From NCBI GenBank assembly GCA_034509755.1, contig CM067541.1, positions 26,666,501 to 26,730,500 on the forward strand: 64,000 nt of DNA. Reading direction: 5' to 3'. Numbering within the stretch: position 1 is the stretch's first letter; each line of letters starts with the position of its first letter. The DNA comes from Anisodus tanguticus (Eukaryota; Streptophyta; Magnoliopsida; Solanales; Solanaceae). Below, piece after piece: positions 55,201 to 64,000 of the stretch. The notes under the pieces are model-generated. The model was not told where the DNA came from, did not search any database, and saw only the letters and a program-made list of their open reading frames with translations. Both the position numbers and the translations under genes were made by a program.

Positions 55201-58200
55201 GTATGTTGTTGTTTGTATTGACCCGTTGCCAAAGGGCTAGATTTGCCCTTCATTGGCACCTCTATCCTTTAAGAGTATTAAGAGTAGATCTTTCATTGGT
55301 TGGTGATCCTTGTCGAGGATTGTTTCCATAGCTAGCATGATGTCCGCCTTTCTCGAGAATGGTATCATGGATTAAACTTCTAGTACCTCTGGTTGAAAGT
55401 TGAAAAGTTTTTTTATGACATGATATAATTGCTTTTACAACCTTATTGTTGTCTAGACATTAGTCTATACATTGATTAGTGACAAAGAATTATCTTACCT
55501 GCAAGTGACAAAGCATTATCTTACCTGCAATCCTCAACTGGATGATAGATTATTGCAAATTTGCAATATACAACATTGTATATTGTCTCGAAAGAGGTAC
55601 AATCTCTTTGGATCCATGCATATTTAGCGAAAATAGGATACAATAATAGCAATAGATTCTTATAAGCGATCTCAAACTAGTGAAGATGAAGGCTTATCCT
55701 GTTATTCATGATACTATGCCTATCGTAGAGCCCAGTGTTACCGCTTACCAGGAGTCCTTTTAGTTTGCATAGAGATTTGTATCTCAGTAGGAAATGTAGA
55801 GAACATCTAATTTTAGCAAATCTAAAATTAAAGAATATTGGAATGGGACAAGTCCAAGTAAGCGAAATGAATAGTGAGGATTCATATGCTAATCCAACTA
55901 GGTTGGGATTGTGGCAAAGTTGTTATTGTTGTTGTTGTATAGCGCTTGCATATGTGTACCAATTGAATATCTCATGCAGCCGGTCAACATTCTTTTAGTT
56001 ATTTCATCCCTCTTTTTCCCGATGCAAAGGTATGTTGTATGCTAGTACCAATCATTCTTGATCAAGGCCTCCTGTAAAGTATTTACTATTTCGATATCTT
56101 TACTATCAAACAATTGAGAGGAGGAGAAAGATCCAGCGGACTGGAATATCATGGCTGATCCTATGTGTAACAGAACATGCTTTGATTCAATAAAACTTTT
56201 CCAACATAGTGGCTATGGAGGTTTGACCCGTTGAATGACCATCAATAGGAGAACTGCTGCAACCTTGTTGTCAATATTCGTCCCTATGTTGTTTTCTCGG
56301 AAAAGTAAATGGAACAGCACTTAGTGTGATGTATATCACTCAGCAACAAATAATCTGTAAATCTCTCAAGGTGATTTTCTTTGGTATTGATAAGTAAAGG
56401 CTTGGACGACAACTATCTTTGAGAATACTTGTCTATCAGACGATAAATCTAGGTTGTGTAAGCTCATTCTTGTAAACTGACAAAGGGAAATGCTTTAGGA
56501 AAGAAAGATCACAAGCTTAGGCTGAGTTGAGAGTGGACTTGCCCTATGACTAAAAGCGCCGACTATCAATGAATGACCAGGATCGGAATGCCAATCGATG
56601 AGATGAGCCTACGAAAGATTTCAAGTTCAGACAATGATGTCTGACATCCTCACGCAACGAAATTGAGTTGGAGTAGCCAGTGCCCTTGAGTTATTCTCTT
56701 CGGTATCGCCTTCTCTCATCGTTAAAGGTGCCGCAAGGCACTCGACTAGAAGGATTTTTTGAGCATTGTTTCACTTATCCAAGGAATCCCGTTCTTGACA
56801 TTTGTATTTGAGAGAGAGAGAGCTATGCTTAGGTCAGTTCCTTCAGTCAACTTTTTTGGTAAGCCAACAACCATCCACTCTCGAGATTCATATTGATCAA
56901 TAAATCTCCGCGTCCTGCCGGTTCGCTAAGTAGACTCACTCTACCGAGGGGCAACAAAGGCTGGAACTCTTCCTGCCAAAAACACTCTAGTATGTCTCTT
57001 GGTGTCTAGGGGTATCAGAAGACCTTAGCTAGGACAGATTTTTTTCCAATGACAAGACTTCACGAGTTCATTGCATCTGAAATTTCTATCATCCCTACAA
57101 TTTCTTCTCCCTTTTATGTATATCCAATGGAACCTTATGACTTGACTCCTATTTGTCACATGTTTGTCATTATTAATCAGCTTTCCTTTAAAAATGAAAG
57201 TTTTCCTTTTAAAATTTGCACTCTTTCAAAAGCTTGGTGTTTTGTCGGTTTCTGAATGTGGTGATCAGTTTGCCTCCCAGCTTATCCCACTTTGTGTCTC
57301 CAAGAAAAAGTAATTAGTTTGTTCCTTGAACTTATATTAGACTATGTGGTCGCAGGATCTCATCAAGTCATCTCTAGAGGACATAGTTTCTGATGAAATT
57401 CAGAAATTTAAGCACTCATATCAGAGTGAGAGTTTTGATAATTCTAAATTCTCCCTTGCACTGGATGATACTATATGGGAATATAATGGTCTTCATGAAG
57501 CTTACCAAGGTGATTGTGAGGAAATGCTGCTCGAAATGCAGAGGATTTTTTATGAAGATCTGAGGATGGAAGAAACAAAAGGTAGATGTCTTTTCCAAAT
57601 GATCTGGAATCTGGTGTTCCACCTTGTTGGTGGGTTTTAGAGAACTTTTTAGTTTTCTGAATAGACATTCTCTACTGTATATGAACTCAGGAAAAAAATA
57701 TGCGTTATTGAGAAGCTTATAGACTCAGTCATTTCTCCCAAGTTGGAAGGTGACAGAAAGTCTTGAATGATCATCTACCAAACAGAACTAGTTATTCTTC
57801 TTTTCTTTTTCTAGATTTATCTTTTCTCGTGAAGGAGGGGGGTTATTTTAGGAATTGCATTTCAATTAAACTTCCTTATGAGTTAAATTGTTCTGGCTTC
57901 TCACAGTACAAGACTCAAATGAAACTTGGGACGATGAAGAAGATGAGTATTTGGCTCGTGCAGTATACGAACACATGAACCTCAATGAGAAGGTATGTGG
58001 TCCAATAAAAGCTAAAACAAAAAAGTAATATTTTAAATTATCAGTTCAGATTAGTCAAAAAGTTAAAGATGTGCATCTTTCATGTTAAAACTTTTGGTTA
58101 GAGAAACCCTATTAACTCCCTATTTTCACAAAGTAGTTAAATTTTTTTAACTCATTTGTTACATGAGAATGCGAGTCATAGCATGGCATTAGTGATCAAA

Positions 58201-59225
58201 ATAATTTCTATCAACTTTTAATTTGACACTCTTTTAACCATTGTAAACTGTCCCAATAAAAAATAAAATTATGATGGTAATCTTTTAAATTTGGCCTTCA
58301 TCTAATGTGGTTCTACCTCCATGACAAAATGTTTGGTCTAATAATGACATTTAGCAAATGAGATGGCCAATTGATTGCATTGTAATGAATATATTAGGCA
58401 GGATTAGTTAGAAGATGGTTAATGGAAGGAAAGTAGTTACTGTTTCACATGGTCTTTGTCATTTGCCTGGCACTTCTGATAATAGGTGCTTTTTGAATTA
58501 CCTTCGACGTTTCCAATAGGGTGGCAAGGAGGTTTGGTGTCCCATCTGCAAGCAAGGAGAGTTGGAAGAGAACTGTCATCATATCTACTGTTCTCTTTGT
58601 GGACTCAGGCTCAACAAAGATGATGAGGTTAGTCTTTTTGTATTTGCGGAACTGAAATTTTAAATATTTTTTAAAATGATTAGAGACTTCTCTGAAGGTT
58701 TTTGATTTACACCAAGTGCTACCTGGTTTAAGTCAAGTACGCCTTTGTTTAGTTACTTCCTTATGCTTGACGTGAAACATATTCTCCCACTGCAGCCTTG
58801 CTCTTTTTTTGTTTTATCTGCAAACCAGAATCTTCGCTTACCAGATTTTGAACTGTTGCTACAGTTTGGGTATTGGTGCAGGGTTGAGAACTGGTAAATT
58901 TTGGTGTCACTTGAGTTCATTTGCTCCTAAGATAACACTTGAGTTTCATGCATGTATTTGTCTGCATTATAGGTTTAGTGAAAGAGCAAGTGATTTTTGT
59001 TTTTCAAATTGTGAAACATGTTTTAAATATGATGAAGTATCTGACAGCCGTTTAATTTTCCAGATCAATCTAGAGGTTTTATGCAATAGATTGGGTGAAG
59101 CTCATTCAGACCATCTTGATCAAGGATGCAGGTTAAAACCCAAATTCTGCATTGAAACTCGATTTAATCTGACTGCTCTGTACATTACCTGTCAGGGATG
59201 CAGCATGTTTGAGGTTGTAATATAG
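52246..59225 (+). CDS. RPAIN: RPA-interacting protein (RPAIN) homologue, 6 exons, 252 aa
   Basis: Exons 52246-52335, 52416-52502, 57356-57581, 57907-57992, 58520-58627, 59064-59225; all GT/AG, 759 bases in phase, stop TAG. The N-terminus has the conserved basic block WKHKLRENCYRRVRQDRSRL (residues 27-46). The middle is acidic and helical (DLIKSSLEDIV..., LEMQRIFYEDLR). The C-terminus is the cysteine-rich zinc domain: C170-x2-C173, C182, C187-x2-C190, C206, H213/H216, C221, C228, and C242-x2-C245 near the end. This order matches metazoan RPAIN (hRIP), which carries replication protein A into the nucleus; plant copies are less studied, so the role is by homology. Intron 2 is 4.85 kb because of a MITE and an RTE element in the same sense. 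An additional small exon in that intron cannot be excluded. Confidence 0.85.
52623..52828. mobile_element. Foldback MITE, 206 bp, 9-bp duplication
   Basis: Arms (AAGAGTCCCACATTGGATAT... and the mirror ending ATCCGATGTGGGACTCTTAA) pair over about 75 bases. GGTCATGTT at 52614-52622 and 52829-52837 is the target duplication; 9 bases suggests a Mutator-type source. An inner copy of GACTCCTTATATGGACTTGG gives extra symmetry. It lies in RPAIN intron 2. Confidence 0.85.
53247..55216 (+). mobile_element. RTE-type LINE, 5'-truncated, with foreign insert
   Basis: RT begins RWSTMVPLYKNKGNIQSCNN...YRGIKLLSHTMKVWERVVER (53251-53480). After an insert (53485-53855) it resumes KKDLHMVFIDLE-like, then MGLHQGSALSPFLFALVMDV and the catalytic MLFADDVVLID (about 54145-54178), the C-terminal block DAPVRRCERLAMDGFKRGRG (54740-54800), and the 3' tail ending GGGTATGTTGTTGTTTG at 55216. 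Frames are broken. It is sense-oriented in RPAIN intron 2. Confidence 0.85.
53485..53855. other. About 370-bp insert of unknown origin inside the RTE element
   Basis: RTE homology stops after RSRVEQYS and resumes 370 bases later in the same RT block. The insert has no inverted ends or clear duplication and a more even base composition than the surroundings. Filler DNA from break repair, possibly organellar, is one reading; not proven. Confidence 0.5.
55217..57355. other. Rest of RPAIN intron 2
   Basis: No gene. About 55880-55940 ends in GGTTGGGATTGTGGCAAAGT and a TTG repeat, the style of the 3' end of a plant SINE. About 56550-57040 is less AT-rich than its surroundings (see findings). Confidence 0.45.
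55880..55940 (+). mobile_element. Possible SINE 3' end
   Basis: CTAATCCAACTAGGTTGGGA...GTTGTTATTGTTGTTGTTGT resembles the 3' part of TS/Au-type SINEs, which share a TTG-rich tail with RTE LINEs. The tRNA-like 5' part was not found. Confidence 0.35.
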
Positions 59226-60107
59226 CATTTTCTTTCTTAAAGCTGTGCACTTGTGTTTCCGTTGATTTTAATGGTTTGTATATTTCATTCATGTGGATAC
59301 GTGAGTTATAGGTGATATATTTGTTGAAGTTGATCAATGAAGCGCAGGGAAAAACTATTTATCTTGTTTTTGTTGTTTGATCCAACGACATCTCTAATCT
59401 CCATTTCTTCCTTTTGGCAAACGCCAATCAAAGGAACAATCTCTTCTAGGCACTCATTAAGGTGACGAATGATATTATTTTTTTGTTCAGCGTCATGTCA
59501 TATTCTCAGTTGTCACCTCTATGATTGGGAGGGATAAAGCCCACACTTAAAGAAGGTTTTGATGGAATTTAAGATCTGCACTACTCAAGTTTAAGGGGGA
59601 ATTGCAACCACTAAACTTCGAGGTGTCACTTTTTTTTCCACGTAAAACAAAATTTTCACATGAATGGGAAATTACATATGATTTTACATCTTGTATGATA
59701 CTCTGCTATTACAATGCTCCTTCCATGTTGCATATTAGCTAACATCTGACATCTCTTCCAGCATAAACAAATGCAGCATAACAGGAAATAAACCAAAAAG
59801 AATATTGAAGACAAATGATCACATGCAGAGGGTGACCAAATGCAATATAGAAGCACAACATGATTGGAAATAATGCTACTCTACACCAACCAGTTACCCA
59901 CAAGTCTCTGGCATTGAGATCAATTTACAGAAACACAGTGAAAATTTACTTCACCATCACTGCTGGAAAGACCTTTAGAAATCAACCAAACACCACATGC
60001 TGGGGAATGCCAGATATCAGAGGCATAGCAAAGACAGGCTTGCTTTAAAAAAATTTACCCACCTATGAAAAGCCCAAAAGGGAGCTAAAGCTAATCAAAT
60101 GCAGCAT
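59226..60107. other. Convergent 3' region between RPAIN and the J-domain gene
   Basis: About 880 bases of 3' UTR and spacer; no gene seen. Confidence 0.55.
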
Positions 60108-61318
60108 CTAGAAGAGTTCCTCAGAATTGAATTTGTTCCACGCTTCCTGAAAAATATAACTTAAGAATGAGCTCAAGAGAGTTACGCAGTCAGAAAAAAG
60201 ATATTACGATGATAATTTTTGCGAAGTAACGGCAATAACTCAAGCTATATAATTCAGGTAAAAGGGTGCACAAACCATGCCCGCTTAAAAATCAATAGAT
60301 TGGCGAAAGAAGTGAGTAGTCGGAACATATGGATAATAATAGCCCCCCAAAAATACGGACTCTAGGTAGGTCCACCCAGCCTACAGCAACAATAGAACAA
60401 TAGACACTTCATGCCTTAGAAAGGAGTAGCTTTCAACGACTTTACAATAATGTTAAATCATGACAGTTGCTGGGAACCTAGTACATGTCTTATCCAAGGA
60501 AAACAGAAAAGAGAACAATTCTGTGGATTTAAGATGCATTCATCACAGATAAGTACCTTAAGTAGGTCAAAAACCTTCTCGGCAATATATTTTTGTTGAA
60601 GGTTGGCACCTTTTTGCTGCACCTTATCAGGATGAATACAAAGGGTTGCTTTTCTATATGCTTTTTTGACAGAGGCACCCGTTATCAAATCCGTCAAGGA
60701 CACAGGCTGCCAACCACATTCAGGCCAAAGCACCTGATGAAAATAAAATGAGAGAAATTCACATCATAAGGAAACATAAAAGTTGAAGTGACTTTGAGCA
60801 ACATTACATTATTATTAGGAAGCGCAGAAAGTTCAAATATTTGAGGAAGTATAAGATAGTCAAGAACTAGATCATAACCTACCGAAACTAGATAAAAAAA
60901 AATTATGATTTCCAGGAGATCTGAAATCGTTGTCTCTTTTGCTTATGAATTTCCATTTTAGAAACTGGAAGTTTCATTTTCCTTTTTTACCCGTGGTGTT
61001 CAAAAACTGGGAGGATAGAGGGTACCAGTCTCCAAGAAAATATAGGCGGACTATGATATGCAACCAAACAGGAAAATAGACAGACTGATCTGTTTGTGTG
61101 CTTACTTTTGGCTCCTAGAATTTCTACTTTAGAAGAAACACCAGTATTCCTTCAAGTGGCAGGGGTTGATTGGGAAGGGATTATTTTAAACAGAACATTG
61201 ACAGATTATGTTTGGAAACCGAACGCACATATTGCAAAGTCGACAGAAGTGCACGCAGATTTCCCTCTTTTCCAGCAGCCCATCGCTTGATCTCAAAATC
61301 TAATGTTTCAGAAATCCT
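60108..61318 (-). CDS. Auxilin-like J-domain protein, C-terminal three exons (partial)
   Basis: Minus-strand exons 61318-61229, 60733-60557 and 60146-60108 join in phase (30, 59 and 13 codons, stop TAG). They read RISETLDFEIKRWAAGKEGN...LRALLSTLQY, then VLWPECGWQPVSLTDLITGA, VKKAYRKATLCIHPDKVQQK, the QKYIAEKVFDLLK helix, and finish EAWNKFNSEELF. This is the C-terminal J domain of plant auxilin-like proteins (JAC1/AUL group), with the HPD motif that stimulates Hsc70. Auxilins uncoat clathrin vesicles; JAC1 acts in chloroplast light movement. Which member this is cannot be told without the N-terminus. That part, usually several hundred low-complexity residues, must lie beyond the right edge or in exons I cannot detect between 61319 and 64000. 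Confidence 0.85.
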
Positions 61319-64000
61319 CTGCAACAAATAGTAAACCAATAAGATTAAGGAATAAACATAAAAAGTCGAAGAAGCAAAGGATGATGATACAAATATAACT
61401 AAAAAAGGGAAAGAAGAGAAAGCGAGCTCATCAATAGCAATGCGAGTTCAACCATGACACAGCAACACTTGGCTCATGTCTGTTCACTAAAAATGTCACA
61501 TGTACAAAGGCTAAAAATCATGGAGCAATATTACTTTTCCTAGCTTTAACTCTATTTATTCAGCACTTCAAATGACCGATAAAATATTCAGCACTTCAAA
61601 CGTCCGATAGAAAATTAAGCACTCCAAACTAAATATGGTTGTACTAAATATATAAGTGTGGCTACTTCGGTTTCGCAAATTAACACAATCAATCAACTAC
61701 TACTCACTCCAAATTAGTTGAGTTAGCTACATGAATTATTTGTGTTGATTCTGGCTCTGTTCGTTCCTTTCATCCCAAACTAAAAAAGTTATAAGGCAAT
61801 ACATGAGTGTGTTTCATGCGGCAACAAAAGTCTCCAGATAGTTAGTTGTTGATTATACTGCCTGCATTTACTAGCATTTTCATTAATAGGATCTACATTT
61901 GGTTATGAATAGTAGCTTAGTTGTTTAGTCACCTTACATGTACGTATTATTCTATAGAGGCTTTGAAGCTGGTGTCTTACACATGACATTAGCAAGGTAA
62001 ACTACTTTGACTCTCAATTCGCGGGAAAATGGAACAAGAGGGGTTATAGTACCCTATGCCCCAAAAGAATATTAAAAAGAGAGCCGACTGGAGAAGCTTT
62101 ATTTGAGAGGCTAAGGAAATAGACCCATCAAAAAGCAAAAAAGATGCATAACCTTAGAACAAGTTCTCAGGAGTTCTCTAAAACTAAAAATCTCCCTGTA
62201 TCTCAAGACTTATCCTTGCAGGAATATCCAGTCTGTAACCAGAAGAATAAGACTCCTAACGAACACCATACCTATTGTAAGCATAGCAACTAAGACGGAA
62301 AATCCCATATGTTTGGTATCACCTACATAAATTATTTGCTTCATTACGTTCTGTTCTTAACTAGTCGTCATCGGTTAAGAGAGATTATAGTCCTTGAAAA
62401 CAACCAGTCACCATGTGATTTTAGGTTTACCTCATCACCCATTTTTATCTTTCCATATTCAATCATCATATAGTTGCATAGGACATGATAAATCATTTCT
62501 TGCGAGCTTCTTTCATCTATCCTTTGTGTGCTACCTGCACCATCTATCAAATGTTTTTTGAATCTTGTCCAATTTTATATCCATATAGGCGTTTGGTTTC
62601 CAATACATTCATTTTGTGGACAGTGTTGTTAAAGGTTAGCTTAAGCCCTGAAGCTCAGTGCGCTTCGCCTCGCTTAATTGGCGCTTTAGTATACGTCAAG
62701 GTGCTAAGGCATGTGCACCTTTATCGATGGGTTCGGTCTTTAAGGGCACTACAACATATATATAGCTAATTATAGTTTATCCATTCTTGTCTAAACAATC
62801 ATATTTCGTGTTACAGTTACATTTTCTTGCATTAGATTTCTATTTTTTCTTTTTTCTTTATTGTGATTTTTTCCTCTCAAGTCCATGCTTCAATTGGGCT
62901 TTTGCACGTAAAGCTCAAACAGGCTTTGCCCTTTTTTCTCACTTTCCGATCTTGACTACTATGTTTGTGTGTAGAGCATTAAAGGCCCAGCTTTCACTGT
63001 CTAGAGCATTTCTAGTTTCACAATTGTTCAATTGAACTAGCCTTTCAATTGTTCAATATCTCCATATCGTACATGGGACTATTTAACATTCCTTTTTGAT
63101 GAAGTGATTCCATTAAATGGCATCAAAGTACTACTTAACATTCCTCCAATGCAGTCATCCTATTTTAATTCAATGTGATACATCTTCAACTATTAAGTCA
63201 TTCTCCTGTAACTCCTCGAGCCTAGAAAGTTGAAGCGTCTACAATCCTATATAGTGTCATTACACATATTTAAACAATGTTGTAAAACTTATGCAAAGTT
63301 TGAGGCAGTTTTGGTGAGATGGTTAAATTGGAAATAGAGGGATGCAAAAATATTTCATGGCTTGGAGAATCCGACACACACCCGTTGACATTTTTGAGGA
63401 GTCCGAGCAACATAAGGTATGATGAAATTTTTGTGTTCTCGTTGCTGAGATTTGCAGGACTTTCCTGATATTTCTGGTTAAGTCTTACTTTTTTTTTCAC
63501 AATTCCCGTAAATCTAAAGGCCAAAGGTTGTTAGATATTTGACAGAGACCAAGGGCGCTATTGGTATGAAGGAAAATATTTTCTTCAATAATACAGGTGG
63601 TTTTCTTCCTTATTTCCTGGTGTTTGGTAAGTAAGTAAAAAATATTATCTCAAGCATTTATATAGAATCTAGATAAAAACTATAAGGGGTAGGGTATGGG
63701 GGTGGTGGAGATGGGGGCTTGTGTTGGAGGTTCGGGAGGAGTGAAGTGTCACTTGTGAAACTTGCTTTGCCTACTTTCACCAAGAAAGTTCTTTCCTCAT
63801 TTGTAAGGGACTTGTTTTCCTAGAGAAAATGTTTTTCAAACATTTTGATCAACCAAACATCATGGGAAATTAGAAAGATCTTCATGCCAATCACCCCAAA
63901 AGTGCTCAATTTTGGCAAGCTTAAATGACCAAAACTGCTCAAGATTATATGTAAGGGGACATTTCGAACTTAACCTCACGCATAAGGAGCCATTTTTATT
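61319..64000. other. Upstream side of the J-domain gene, no exon recognised
   Basis: 2.7 kb without a supportable coding exon; probably a long intron of the auxilin-like gene. About 62640-62760 (AAGCCCTGAAGCTCAGTGCG..., AGGCGCT-like) looks like a dispersed plant repeat. About 63545-63860 (GGAAAATATTTTCTTC..., GAGAAAATGTTTTTCAAACA..., AACCAAACAT) looks like a MITE-type repeat common in Solanaceae. Ends of both are undefined. Confidence 0.45.

Noticed and set aside
58809..59225. 138-codon frame as a separate gene
   Set aside because: Only its last 53 codons are coding: they are exon 6 of RPAIN after an AG acceptor at 59062-59063; the rest is intron.

Overview
The window is eukaryotic nuclear DNA from a flowering plant. 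I see split genes with GT/AG introns, a chloroplast-targeted nuclear gene, Ty1-copia and Ty3-gypsy LTR elements, RTE and L1 LINEs, and Stowaway-type MITEs. The repeat families look like those of Solanaceae (tomato, potato, pepper, tobacco group); that is an inference from style and not a database match.

Layout. From 1 to about 41.8 kb is a retrotransposon graveyard with no host gene I can support. In order: the end of a copia gag (1-525); an inverted, truncated copia (about 535-3180); a dead BED-finger hAT transposase (about 3270-7170) split by a 2.85 kb solo gypsy LTR (3956-6802) that itself carries a Stowaway MITE; a complete but dead copia on the minus strand (7909-14531); a complete 9.2 kb Sirevirus-like copia on the plus strand (15451-24641) inserted in another MITE; a gypsy LTR fragment split by a short-LTR copia (25970-30675); a solo LTR (31971-33584); and a three-level nest, gypsy solo LTR 34407-41798 > hAT element 35134-41377 > copia 35835-41100. 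Many borders are fixed by intact target-site duplications, so the order of insertions can be read.

From about 42 kb the character changes to genes. After a fragment of a wax ester synthase/DGAT gene (42042-42260) come ndhV (plus, 4 exons), an unidentified 169-aa plant protein gene (minus, 6 exons, 44533-50465), an RPA-interacting-protein gene (plus, 6 exons, 52246-59225) and the C-terminal exons of an auxilin-like J-domain gene (minus, 60108-61318, continuing beyond the window). Their introns hold LINE pieces and foldback MITEs but the exons are open and splice in phase.

The most unusual object is the Sirevirus-like element. It has an extra long ORF downstream of pol with its own TATA-like box, several polypurine tracts, and a short hyphenated palindrome (ATGTTG-n-CAACAT) scattered through LTRs, leader, coding and spacer DNA at a dozen or so places.
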